A DNA stretch of 64,000 nt from Rhabditoides inermis (Eukaryota > Nematoda > Chromadorea > Rhabditida > Rhabditidae). The stretch covers positions 181,001 to 245,000 of the forward strand of contig CAWZYM010000219.1 in NCBI GenBank assembly GCA_963966185.1. Direction: 5' to 3'. Under the pieces are notes generated by a model. That model had not been told where the DNA came from. It did not search any database and worked only from the letters and a program-made list of their open reading frames with translations. Made by a program: the position numbers and the translations under genes. Each line of letters starts with the position of its first letter. The stretch's first letter is position 1. Shown piece after piece: positions 1-23,294 of the stretch.

Positions 1-1
1 G

Positions 2-4378
<4,377 letters not shown>

Positions 4379-4379
<1 letters not shown>

Positions 4380-4384
4380 ATAAA
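4379..4384 (+). terminator. polyadenylation signal of the acyltransferase gene
   Basis: AATAAA overlaps the TAA stop codon by one base, so the 3' UTR would be very short, as is common in nematodes. Confidence 0.6.
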
Positions 4385-4592
4385 GTATGTAATAATTAAT
4401 TTTCTAATATATTGATCTATTAATTGCGTACGATTCCTGGTGAGAGAGAGAGAGAGAAAGAAAGAGAGTGAGAGAGAGAAGTTGCTTCTGATATCTTTTC
4501 ATGCACAATCTGGAGCTCGAGTCTGTCAATTTGCAATAGCTCGTGGCGAATCCGACATGAGACGTCGAAATGGAAAAAAAGAAAATTCCCTG

Positions 4593-5605
4593 TATAAGCT
4601 ATTCCCATTCCATTCACAACACCCTTGTCAGCCTTTGCAAGTATTTCTGCAGTTTCGCGCTTTCTTCCTGCAGCGTCGAGTCTGTTCAAAATGACTATAG
4701 CTCACACCATATTAGGAGACTGGAACAATGCCTCTGGAATGGCCCTGTAAAATTATAAGCTATTCCCACTCTTTTCACAACACCCTTGTCAGCCTTTGCA
4801 AGTATTTGTGCAATTTCGCGCTTTCTTCCTGCAGCGTCGAGTCTGTTCAAAATGACTAGGGCTCACACTATATTAGGACACTGGAACACTGCTTCTGAAA
4901 TTGTCCTGTAAAATTATAAGCTATTCCATTTCATTCACAACACCCTTGTCAGCCTTTGCGAGTATTTGTGCAATTTCGCGCTTTCTTCCTGCAGCGTCGA
5001 GTCTGTTCAAAATGACTAGGGCTCACACTATATTAGGACACTGGAACACTGCTTCTTGAATGGCCCTGTAAAACTATAAGCTATTCCATTTCATTCACAA
5101 CACCCTTGTCAGCCTTTGCGAGTATTTGTGCAATTTCGCGCTTTCTTCCTGCAGCGTCGAGTCTGTTCAAAATGACTAGGGCTCACACTATATTAGGACA
5201 CTGGAACACTGCTTCTTGAATGGCCCTGTAAAACTATAAGCTATTCCATTTCATTCACAACACCCTTGTCAGCCTTTGCGAGTATTTGTGCAATTTCGCG
5301 CTTTCTTCCTGCAGCGTCGAGTCTGTTCAAAATGACTAGGGCTCACACTATATTAGGACACTGGAACACTGCTTCTTGAATGGCCCTGTAAAACTATAAG
5401 CTATTCCATTTCATTCACAACACCCTTGTCAGCCTTTGCGAGTATTTGTGCAATTTCGCGCTTTCTTCCTGCAGCGTCGAGTCTGTTCAAAATGACTAGG
5501 GCTCACACTATATTAGGACACTGGAACACTGCTTCTTGAATGGCCCTGTAAAACTATAAGCTATTCCATTTCATTCACAACACCCTTGTCAGCCATTGCA
5601 AGTAT
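4593..5605. repeat. 160-bp tandem repeat, about 6.3 copies
   Basis: Unit starts TATAAGCTATTCC and recurs at about 160-bp steps (4593, 4754, 4914, then every 160 bp to 5554). The central copies are nearly identical and the outer ones diverge. On the minus strand each unit holds a short frame containing AAGRKREIAQILAKADKG that ends in a stop. The copy at the right edge joins different sequence, so the array arose by local amplification of part of a longer sequence. (GA)n lies just left at 4441-4480. Confidence 0.9.
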
Positions 5606-5886
5606 TTGGGCCGTGTCACATCTTCTTAATCGATAAGTGCCGTTACGTGTTATGTAACCGCCTGCGTATTTTTTTCTTGTTGCGTTCTGGACTACTGCAC
5701 TCAAGTTGACGTGAATCACATTTAAGTATGTTTTTCGAACCATAATTATGGAACCATAATTATCGTCCGATCCACTATAGCTGACACATGAAGGTGTGAT
5801 AAATACACCCATTTTCTAATATATCAATTCTTGTTCCGAAGCAAGAGTGAGATTTTAAAAATAATAATAATAATAATAATAATAAC

Positions 5887-5955
<69 letters not shown>

Positions 5956-7080
5956 CTTGAGATTAGTTGTTCCTGGTTGCGCCTGATCTTCGTGCCTTTT
6001 CGCATCCCCTTGTATGTGATTGTAGCTTTGTCGCTTATCAGTCTGTCCGTGAACGCCCTCTCCATATCGTCTTATCGTGTCAGCTGCTGTCCAATCGTGT
6101 CCGGATGTGGCTGGGAAATATTCGAGATAGCTCATCTATTGCGTAGTTTCGCGACTGACTGATTGTTGAGCGCACCGCGATATCGAGACACAATTGGAAA
6201 AAATCCATTCCAATTTAACACAAGAAAGCGATTGCACACGTTTTGCGTCGCATGTCCTAACAAAGTTCATCTTCGTTTATACACGGTGGTAGACCACAAC
6301 AAACTCGCTTTGACCAGCCTAGCGGAATCCGGGCTGCAGTGTTGCAGAACAAGTTGTTGGTAAAACGTTCATTTTGTACAAATATTTTCCTTCTCTCAAG
6401 TTGCTCCGATTCTTCTATTGTACGCAACCTGGTGCGGATTATTGATATATTGATAAGAGTTCAGTGTATCACATAAAACAACAATGTTTCTTGTGTTCAT
6501 ATATTAAAGATGTGAGCATTCGGTTTGCATGCCTTGTTGATTCCCGAATCGCAGATCCGCCGTTGAATTAGATTACTGTCATGAAGTACAGCTCTAAATG
6601 GTCGCAACAAAACCTCCCAAACTGACTGTCTCGAGGTATCTCCGTCTTGTTGCATTTTTAGACAGAAGAGGTGGCTATGGTATATCTAATGCGGACATGA
6701 CAGTCACTGTCTCCTTTCTCGCCATTGACAAAGGGCGACAAGCCGTCAACCCATCGTGTGAAAGTACGGATTGTATTTCCAATAGAGATCACAAATATTC
6801 CGATATCTTGTCATGTGCAAACAGGAGCCGTATGAGCCTGTCAATTTGCAATGAATCGTGCCTCGAAACGAAAAGTTAGTTTTTGTCCTGTCTGACATGT
6901 GAGAAACAAGCGATTGCTTTAAAAACATTCATACCAAGTCGTTCTCAAAAAGACAGTGATGCATTTCAAGCAGACGACATTGGGTCTTCTGCCTGCTCGC
7001 ACATGATTGCAGTCAGAAACGAAGCGGACATTTCGAATAGTCATTTATCTGTATTGTATATACATGTGGTTTACAGTTTA
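5606..7080. other. Intergenic, repeat remnants, no gene recognised
   Basis: Contains an interrupted (AAT)n at about 5857-5955. The stretch near 6838 (CTGTCAATTTGCAAT) repeats sequence at about 4520, suggesting both flanks of the satellite belong to one degenerate repeat family. Open frames at 6598-6879 and 6883-7251 show no recognisable domain and no splice-supported model. Confidence 0.5.
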
Positions 7081-7887
7081 CTAGCACAAATCGGCCTTGC
7101 GGCACGCCTCGGCTGCCGGCACCTTATTCTCCAGCTGCGCCTCCAGAGCGGAGACGGCCTGCAACAAAACACGTCACCACATCCCCTCAACACGTTATGT
7201 TATGAATACGTGACAATTCAAGACTCTTTTCCCTCAGTGTTTCGGCTGTAAACAATAGCTATGCTGACCTTGTCGAGCTCCTGCTCGCAGATGGAGTCGA
7301 GGAAGCCGAGCTTCTGGCACTCCTTGTTCACCTCCTGCTGGATCCAGCCGGCTCCCTTGTCCAGAGCTTGCTGAACAAAAAAACTTATATATTTCTCTCT
7401 CTCTCCCTCTTCCTCTCTCTCTCTCTCTCTCCCTCTCCCTCTCCCTCTCCCTCTCCCTCTCCCTCTCCCTCTCCCTCTCCCTCTCCCTCTCCCTCTCCCT
7501 CTCCCTCTCCCTCTCCCTCTCCCTCTCCCTCTCCCTCTCCCTCTCCCTCTCCCTCTCCCTCTCCCTCTCCCTCTCTCCACTCACGGTATAGATGTCCTCG
7601 CAGACGTGGCACAGCTTTCCTCCGAGAACGGCCAGCACGGGGTGAGCCTGGAAAAGATGAGCACTGATCTGGGATCTGCATCGTCACCCCTCGTCCACAC
7701 TCCGTCGCCCTTATCCCCCTCGCACGCTCTCACTACAGGACGAAGACTCATGGAGTTGCAACCGCAATACTCGCCCTATGGACCATTCGCAGATTGTGAC
7801 TCGTACCTTCTCGAAGGTGTTGTCGTTGGGGATGACGGCGGCGAAGGCGACGACTCCGAGGAGGGCGAGGACGAACAGGGAACGCAT
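7081..7887 (-). CDS. Saposin-B-like secreted protein (107 aa)
   Basis: Small secreted saposin-fold protein, a family that binds or disrupts lipid membranes (in nematodes often gut antimicrobial or digestive). Exons: 7807-7887, 7585-7647, 7269-7370, 7081-7158, all GT-AG and in phase. Residues 1-17 are a signal peptide (MRSLFVLALLGVVAFAA). Six cysteines follow in the SapB arrangement: LCHVC, ECQ, ICE, ACR and a final LC, expected to form three disulfides. The start follows TTTGCAGT, so a trans-splice or upstream-exon acceptor lies at the ATG. Its first intron downstream of the second exon is a (CCCTCT)n repeat. A close paralog lies in opposite orientation at 35272-36606. Target lipid or role not inferable. 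Confidence 0.85.
7399..7578. repeat. (CCCTCT)n microsatellite filling a saposin intron
   Basis: About 25 hexamer copies between (CT)-rich edges, occupying most of the 214-bp intron 7371-7584. Confidence 0.95.
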
Positions 7888-7920
7888 ACTGCAAACAGAC
7901 ATGGGTGGACACACGTTATG

Positions 7921-8020
7921 TAGCGGTCAGTCTCTTCGAAACTCCTTTCGAAACGTCTGCGTGACACCCGACCAAATGTTTTTTTCGGAGACACGAAGAC
8001 GTTTCGAAGAGACTGACGAC
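7921..8020. mobile_element. Small TIR element, GGTCAGTCTCTTC family, copy 1
   Basis: Palindromic element with ends GCGGTCAGTCTCTTCGAAA and TTTCGAAGAGACTGAC. It lies 34 bp upstream of the saposin start codon. Other copies are at 21532, 25944 and 42266. No coding capacity; target duplication not clear here. Confidence 0.75.
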
Positions 8021-8566
8021 TGACAACGCATCAATTACTGTTCAAAAGATTAAGAGAATAATGGGAAAAATTGAGCGCATTATTCTCCTTGATTTCTAAA
8101 CTTCTTTTATACCAGCGGCTTATCTCGCGAATGCCGGAGCTTGCGGTCTTATCACTTATCGAATGCGTGCGTTGTATGGAAAGAAAGGGAAGTACACGTG
8201 GCAGAGATAAACTATGGCACAACTCGGCAAACTGGATTAATGATTCGAGTCACTCTCTGCTAAGATGAACGTTTCAGTATGGATGAATGAATGATTATGA
8301 ATGTGCACATCTGTCAGAGACACCATCCAAACAAGTGGTCTTGCTTCGAAGAGTTCATCGAACACATAACTTCATGATTATCGTAATTACATAGATTATG
8401 AGGTATCTGGGAAATCGAGAAATGTGGCCAGCATGGATTTCCAAGCATTCGCCGGGGTTTCAAAAAACAGTGCGGCGTATCCTTTTCTAAATACTCACGT
8501 GGAAAACATTCTTTTGCAGTTATTTCGCAACAAGCTTTGCTAGACAACAACCAGTTCTCGAACGCT

Positions 8567-12969
<4,403 letters not shown>

Positions 12970-14989
12970 GGCTGGGAGGAGAAAGAGAGGGATTAGTGTG
13001 GGACAGTGTGCATAGGTAAAGGTAAAGGTAAAGGTATTTTCCCGATTCAAGAGATAGAGAGGGGGTTTTTCCCCAACGATTTTCCAAGTGCATAGAGGGA
13101 AAAGAACCACGCGAGACACCATTTGACAATTACAAATGGACACGGAAGAGCAGACGAAATTCATTATGTTAGCAATGAGAAGGAGGAAAAAAGTGTTTTG
13201 CGAAATAGTTCCTTTATACATAAATGGGCGAGCAACAACATGAACTTGAAGTGGTGCATGGTTGCATAGCATAGCGATTAGATTATGATGTGCATAATAA
13301 ATGTGTAAAGGTAAAATGCGTAAAGGTTCGCGTGAGAGAAAAAAACTAAAACAAAATGATTGTTCACTGCAATAGTGGGATCAAAAAGTTCGAATAGTTG
13401 GGTATGTATATGGCAAAAGAGAGAATGTATTTCATTACTCAGAGTCTCATGAATCACCGGCCCCGAAGCTACATTCGAAGCTACACGGTAAAACAAAATA
13501 CTCGAATAATAGGATTCTGTGAGACGTTGCTTCAAAATACTTAACAATGACACACCGAAGCGTATGAACATTGTATCATACAGTTCTACAGTTGAGCTAT
13601 GTAAGCACAGTCAAAAACAGAGAAGAACATGGAACATTCATTCGTGCAAAAGCTTCACTCTTTAATTGTATCGTTCTATATATAATCAAATTGTACAGCT
13701 CACGTCAGTGTTGAAACAGATAATCACTTAATTGTAGAACAAGACGTATGCAAATCCCATGTTATAAAGTTGTGCTAATCAAATCAGAAATGAAGTTAGA
13801 GGTGCTCACTCAGTCAGTGTTTAAACAAGGTCCTGAACTAGCTCTCATAAACTCTTGTTATCACAATGACACACAAAAAAACATTAGCGAAGCATTTGCA
13901 AATGTAGACAGGATTCAAATACACGACGAAATGTCTTTTTTTATAATTAGCTCAAACAATTTGCATAGTTTACTCACAAATTATCTCCATTTGCAAGAAA
14001 TAAAAAAATTTCCGATGTGGTGAGTATTTTTCGAAATGATACAATTCCCGTAACTTTATGAGACCGCCTTTTAGGTTTTTGTTTGCAATTCCGCTTGCCT
14101 CCCATACTTACATGTAATATTAAATAAGTACATTTTTAGATTGAGATTTCACGCAGTCTATATACATTTTTCACAAGGGTGTAACAGGAAATCGAAATTG
14201 ACGTTCGTTTGTTTTTTTTCAAGTAGAAACTAGTTGACGTCATCAGGTAGAATTGAACATAAAAATGTGGCTTTTAGGAAATCAAAAAGTTATTATTTAT
14301 AGATATGGTTACACTACTTTATTATGAGACAATGGGAAATGGAGAGACACGCGCGCTCACCGTCCGCGCCCTCTTCCCTCGCCACACTCTTTTTTTTTCT
14401 CGCAAGAATTCAATATTTTGCCGTCATTAAAAGGCTACATTTCGCGCACTGTATGTCATGGTGAATGAAGTCGTGATATTGTTAACCGACAGTCCGGTTT
14501 CTGAAGAAAAAAAACACATTCAAACTTCGAAATTCTGAATATAGCAATTATTTGCTTTCTTTCGAAAATCTCACAACCTGCAAAGTTGACGACTGAAATA
14601 AACAGTGCCTGTGAAAGAGAGTGAGAACTGCAGCGGGAACACTCTTATTGGGATTCTCACAAGTGCGTTGCTCACACGAACAGTCAGAGGATCCATATCC
14701 CGAAGGATACAGGTCTTGCCCAAGGACGCCCCCGTCGTGAGATTACATGTCAGCCAGAGCTGGCATGTGCCTCGATCCAGAGGATGATTGCGATTAGCGA
14801 ACGAGACAAGTTGCATGTGGCGAGAGCCGAGCCACCCTTCTACTGTTCCCGGTCGAACAACAACGGAAATAACACGTGATGCGAACATAGGAGTTTATGA
14901 CAGAGACATAGAGATTATGAAACAGTTTTGAGCTGGATGGAACACGGGGGTATATAGATTACGGGGGTTAACAGGACCGATCATCTCAC
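12970..14989. other. Intergenic, nothing recognised
   Basis: About 2 kb of A/T-rich sequence upstream of the chemoreceptor. Short open frames (13278-13571 minus, 13748-14023 plus, 14571-14888 minus) have no recognisable domain, no signal peptide and no convincing splice continuation. Confidence 0.5.
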
Positions 14990-15240
14990 AGAGTGGCTTG
15001 ATCGGCCTTCACTCATACTGAAGCCCACACTGAGCGCCGGGCGTGCCTCAAGTACGGCCGGAGTGAGGCTTCGGGAATCTTCTGTCTTGGCGGGAGTCGG
15101 TCGATAGATCGGCCCGCTCTCTCGGTCCGCCGACGGCAGTCGTCGGGTCTGCCAAGAGAGAGTGATCTATGAACGAATGAGCGAGCTACACACTTAGTGA
15201 GTGAGAGAGATCTCAGCGGCGCGCGAGCTCCGCTGACAGA
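14990..15240. other. GC-rich, structured non-coding patch
   Basis: Distinctly GC-rich against A/T-rich flanks. Contains a perfect hairpin CCGACG-GCAGT-CGTCGG (15130-15146) enclosed by an outer pairing of CTCTCTCGG (15117-15125) with CCAAGAGAG (about 15152-15160). No open frame of note. It could be a structured RNA gene or a transposon relic; no known family is recognised. Confidence 0.3.
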
Positions 15241-15249
15241 ACATATAAT

Positions 15250-15741
15250 ATTATCTTTTAAAAGTACTTCCGTAAAAAAGTGTTGTTTGTGTTAACCTGA
15301 TTCAAGAAAAGCGCATGCATATATTATTAATTTTCGAAAAATCAAATCGTAAACACCTGAACATGAAAACTAACACAAACTTGCTCTTTCAAACGAATAT
15401 AGAATAGTTACACGTAACATTCAGAATAATACGATTGTTTTGTTTATTTAGTGTTTTTTGCGGTTTATTATTTATGGTTTATCAGTAAAATAAAATGTTA
15501 TTCGTGATGTTGTTTGACTCAATGTTTCAGGTATAAATGTCAAAAAAAACAAAACATGGAATTATTCAACATTAATTATTCAAAAATTATTCAACGTTTT
15601 GAAAGAGCAAGTTTGTGTTAGTTTTCATGTTCAGGTGTTTACGATTTGATTTTTCGAAAATTAATAATATATGCATGCGCTTTTCTTGAATCAGGTTAAC
15701 ACAAACAACACTTTTTTACGGAAGTACTTTTAAAAGATAAT
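15250..15741. mobile_element. Foldback element, 144-bp near-perfect inverted arms
   Basis: Left arm 15250-15393 and right arm 15598-15741 are reverse complements, separated by about 204 bp of A/T-rich loop. Outer ends read ATTATCTTTTAAAAGTACTT. A relative with the same outer ends lies at 26478-26779. No coding capacity; no clear target duplication. Confidence 0.85.
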
Positions 15742-15841
15742 ATATGTCCTTTTGTTGAATTTCATAGAAATTTTCTCTCTCGTCTTCATACATGTAACAT
15801 GTTCTTCTCTCATTATTTCATCAATTTCATTTCAATTTTTT

Positions 15842-17935
15842 TCGATATTTTCTCGTTCTCTCGTTCTCTCCTTCCATTCCTTCCCTCCTTCTCTCCTTCT
15901 TTCCTTCTCTCCTCCTCTCCTTTCCTCCTTCTCTCCTCCCATTCCTTCCCTCCTTCTCTCCTTCTCCCCTTCTCTCCTCCTCTCCTCCTCTCCTTCCCTC
16001 CTTCCCTCCTTCCCTCCTTCTTTCCTTCTCTCTTTCTCTCGTTCTCTCTTTCTCTCGTTCTCTCTTTCTCTCGTTCTCTCGTTATCCCTTTCTCTCTTTC
16101 TCTCGTTCTCTAGTTCTCTCGTTCTCTCGTTCTCTCTTTCTCCCTTTCTCTCTTTTCTCTCTTTCTCTCGTTCTCTCTTTTCTCTCTTTTCTCTCTTTCT
16201 CTCGTTCTCTCTTTCTCTCGTTCTCTCGTTCTCTCGTTCTCTCGTTCTCTCGTTCTCTCCGTCTCTCCGTCTCTCCTTCTCTCCTTCCCTCCTTCCCCCC
16301 TTCTCCCTTTCTCTCTTTCTCTCGTTCTCTCGTTCTCTCGTTATCTAGTTCTCTCGTTATTTCGTTTTCTCTTTCTCTCGTTCTCTCGTTCTCTCGTTCT
16401 CTCGTTCTCTCGTTCTCTCGTTCTCGCGTGTCTCCTTCTCTTCTTCTCTCCTTCCCTCCTTCCCTCCTTCTCCCTTTCTCTTTTTCTCTAGTTCTCCAGT
16501 TCTCTCTTTCTCTCGTTCTCTCTTTCTCTCTTTCTCTCTTTCTCTCTTTCTCTCGTTCTCTCGTTCTCTCGTTCTCTCGTTTCTCGTTCTCTCGTTCTCT
16601 CGTTTTCTCCGTCTCTCCGTCTCTCCTTCTCTTCTTCCCTCCTTCCCTCCTACCACCCTCCTTCTCTCTTTCTCTCGTTCTCTCGTTCTCTAGTTATATC
16701 GTTCTCTCTTTCTTTCGTTCTCTCTTTCTCTTGTTCTCTCTTTCTCTTGTTTTCTCGTTCTCTCGTTCTCTCGTTCTCTCGTTCTCTCTTTATCTCGTTC
16801 TCTCTTTCTATCCTTCTCTCGTTCTCTCGTTCTCTCGTTCTCTCGTTCTCTCCGTCTCTCCTTCTCTTCTTCCCTCCTTCTCTCCTTCTCTCTTTCTCTC
16901 TTTCTCTCGTTCTCTATTTCTCTCGTTATATCGTTATATCGTTCTCTCTTTTTCTCGTTCTCTCGTGCTCTCGTTTTCTCGTTCTCTCGTTCTCTCGTTG
17001 TCTCGTTGTCTCGTTGTCTCGTTCTCTCGTTGTCTCGTTGTCTCGTTCTCTCCTTCTTTCCTTCCCTCCTTCCCGCCTTCTCACTTTCTCTCTTTCTCTC
17101 GTTCTCTAGTTCTCTCGTTATATTTATATCGTTCTCTCTTTCACTCGTTTTCTCTTTCTATCGGTTTCTCTTTCTCTCGTTCTCTCATTATCTCTTTCTC
17201 TCTTTCTCTCTTTCTCTCTCTTTCTCTCTTTCTCTCTTTCTCTCTTTCTCTCTTTCTCTCTTTCTCTCTTTCTCTCTTTCTCTATTTCTCTCTTTCTCTC
17301 TTTCTCTTTTTTCTCTAGTTCTCTCCTTCTCTCCTTCTCTTCTTCTCTCCATCCCTCCTTCCCTCCTTCTCCCTTTCTCTCTTTCTCTCGTTCTCTAGCT
17401 CTCTCGTTATATCGTTCTCTCTTTCTCTCGTTTTCTCTTTCTCTCGTTTTCTCGTTTTCTCGTTTTCTCGTTCTCTCTTTCTCTCTTTCTCTCCTTCCCT
17501 CCTTCCCTCCTCCTCCCATTCTCTCTTTCTCTCGTTCTCTAATTCTCTCGTTATATCGTTCTCGCTTTCTCTCGTTCTCTCTTTATCTCTTTCTCTCTTT
17601 CTTTCGTTCTCTAGTTCTCTCGTTCTCTCTTTCTATCCTTCTCTTCTTCTCTCCATCCCTCCTTCCCTCCTTCTCCCTTTCTCTCTTTCTCTCGTTCTCT
17701 AGCTCTCTCGTTCTCTTTTTATATCTTTCTCTCTTTCTCTGGTTCTCTCGTTCTCTCGTTCTCTCTTTCTATCCTTCTCTCGTTCTCTCGTTCTCTCGTT
17801 CTCTCCGTCTCTCCTTCCCTCCTTCCCTCCTCTCTTTTTCTCCTTTTCTCTCGTTATATCGTTCTCTCGTTCTCTCGTTCTCTCGTTCTCTCGTTCTCTC
17901 GTTCTCTCGTTCTCTCGTTCTCTCTTTCTCTCTCC
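15842..17935. repeat. 2.1-kb pyrimidine tract, period about 8 (TTCTCTCG)
   Basis: Almost pure pyrimidine on the plus strand, built from TTCTCTCG, TTCTCTCT and CTCCTTCC variants with higher-order blocks (clusters of CCCTCCTTCCCTCC recur every 150-250 bp). Long Ser/Leu/Phe or Arg/Glu open frames across it are artefacts of composition. Confidence 0.95.
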
Positions 17936-18447
17936 CCTTACTAAATTCCTACTGATCGCAGCCACCAAAGTACATCTGTCTCTCTCCAAACAGCGTGCTC
18001 TCTCGCGTGCTCTCGCGCTCGCCCGCCAGCAGAGGGCTAGCTATCAGCTAGCGTGACTGGAAACGACACCCACCCACACGCTGGCCTTTCGCCTAGTGCG
18101 AGTGCGAGATCGCTCATAACTTCTTTCGGAGAAAAGATACAAAGATGCCGTCAATTAGTGATCTGCCCTATGGAACCGTGCGAATCTAACTAACATAAAT
18201 TGGAAGACTTCACATTGTTGCTAACATGTCCTTTGGATATCGCTACTTGAAAATTCTGGCGCGAGCCTTATTTTAACCCAAGAGAGAGGGCGCTGCGCGC
18301 CCTCTCTAATATGAATGAACAATGGCGAGAAGAGTCATTATAAACATGCAAATACAGCCGGAACTGTAACTTATACTGCTAAACTACAGAATTGAGCAGG
18401 GGAATTTTACACCGGTCTGAAATTTTTGTAATCTTGAAAAATTATGT
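17936..18447. other. Intergenic, nothing recognised
   Basis: Unique sequence downstream of the scramblase A stop. Contains an internal palindrome GGCTAGCTATCAGCTAGC near 18035. No supported gene. Confidence 0.4.
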
Positions 18448-21528
<3,081 letters not shown>

Positions 21529-21531
21529 CAC

Positions 21532-21658
21532 TAAAGGTGTGGTCAGTCTCTTCAAAACAGCCTCTTCAAAACGCCTTCAAAACACGCTGTTTGGTCTTGT
21601 TTCGAAGGCGTTTCGAAGCCAGTATCGAAGGTAGTTTCGAAGAAACTGACCGCTACTT
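21532..21658. mobile_element. Small TIR element, copy 2, at the scramblase A start
   Basis: Ends TAAAGGTGTGGTCAGTCTC and GAAACTGACCGCTACTTA. On the minus strand its terminal CCTTTA followed by G makes CTTTAG immediately before TGATGATG, so the element end provides a 3' splice (or trans-splice) acceptor 2 bp from the start codon. Confidence 0.8.
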
Positions 21659-21659
21659 A

Positions 21660-22527
21660 AACAAATGAACCAACGTTCAAATTTAAAAAAAACATGAAAG
21701 AGCACATCGCAGACAAGCGAACTGGAGAACTGCTTATCAATGGGACGTCACGCATCACAAACATCAATATTACGTATCACAAGCCGATGCAAACTTGCGA
21801 AATGCCGTCATAAAAGGAAATCAGATAATCAGAACACGCTGTTCCCTGTTTTGGTTTATATATCGTGTCGAGGGATTGAGATCGAGTGTGAAATTTATTC
21901 ATCTTTTTGAACACTGAAAACTGACATCAATAGTAAGCGCTTCGAAAACAATCACAAAAAAAAGAAATAAGGTCGTCGATAATCGTTTGTGATGCGTGCA
22001 AGCGAATATCGCGGTTGATTAATGTGTGAATTTTGTACATATCTTTTATCAGAGCAAACAAGTCTCGATCAAAACATGTCGATAATTCGTGCGGGAATCA
22101 AAAAGGGTAGGTATAGTAGAGAGGATAGCTTGCTTGCACAAAAGTCGTTCTTGATCGAAATTCGTTTCCTTCGTGCCTAATTGAAAGAGATGCAGTTGCA
22201 GTACACTGATAATGGTGCGAGAATGCTGAATGCATCACAACATTCGTTTCAATATACGTATGTATGATCGTACGAAATAGTTTCATGTGGGGATTGTCAA
22301 TGTCCGGATCTGATTTTCTGGTGAGTGAATGCACAATATGGCCTTGTACAACTCACTACTCAACGAAAAGACATTTATCGAGAAAATGTAGGAGTAAAAA
22401 AGAGCATTTAAAGTGAGTCATGTCCTTTATTTTATATGTGCGAAAACGTCCTTCTTACTATTTCTCTTCGAGGATTGTCGGGGGCAAGAAATCAAAAGGA
22501 AAAGGAAAGCATGAAATGTAGATCATA
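21660..22527. other. Intergenic between the scramblase genes
   Basis: About 0.9 kb of A/T-rich sequence, with no gene seen. Probably holds the scramblase A promoter and the scramblase B 3' end. Confidence 0.4.
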
Positions 22528-22761
22528 TTAGCTTGAAAAAGTCCTTCTTCGATTGTTGTTGCCTTTAATCTGCTCCCATACTCGGTAGTCCTGGAAATAG
22601 TAACACATTGTAAATGTTTCATAATGAAACAATCATTTACAGTACACCTATTCACCTACAGTATACAACGACTACTGTACTCACAATTATCAAAGCTGTG
22701 GCAATGAGTCGAATCTTTGAGTAAGCGTCCATTTGTTGAGGGACTGAAAGGTAGGTTTAGA

Positions 22762-22796
<35 letters not shown>

Positions 22797-22802
22797 AAGA
22801 GA

Positions 22803-22854
<52 letters not shown>

Positions 22855-23263
22855 CGTACATGACAGGCTGAAGTTAGTGGCATTCGAGTATGTCTCCTTC
22901 ATCCACCCCGCGTATGTCCTCTTCAACTCCGCCACCTGACGGCCATTCGAGGTTATCTAAATGCTAATTTGCATAAAATGTATGAATATGTTCGTTAGAT
23001 CATGACGTCACTAGAAAAGAGAGAGAGAGCAGACAGTGGCGCAAAGGCTGCTCAGACAATACCATCTATCACCAAAACACCCATTTTTGACTTTCATGTC
23101 AACAATTTTAGTTGGATGTTCCTCATTAAATGACCTGCCTCAAATGGCGTCTCCTCTCGACAGCCCGCACAGCACAGACCGCAGCAGTAGCACTCACTCT
23201 GGACGCTCATCAACTGGAAAAGGAGTCTCTCTCTCTCTCTCCCTCTCTCTCTCCCTCTCTCCC

Positions 23264-23294
<31 letters not shown>

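Noticed and set aside
4593..5605. CRISPR-like array
   Set aside because: Units are contiguous 160-bp tandem repeats with no alternating unique spacers, in a eukaryotic genome.
14571..14888. 105-codon minus-strand frame
   Set aside because: No domain, leader or splice continuation found; not supported as a gene.
15752..17989. Long Ser/Leu/Phe-rich and Arg/Glu-rich open frames
   Set aside because: Generated by the CT/GA tract on both strands; no splice structure, no codon bias, no domain.
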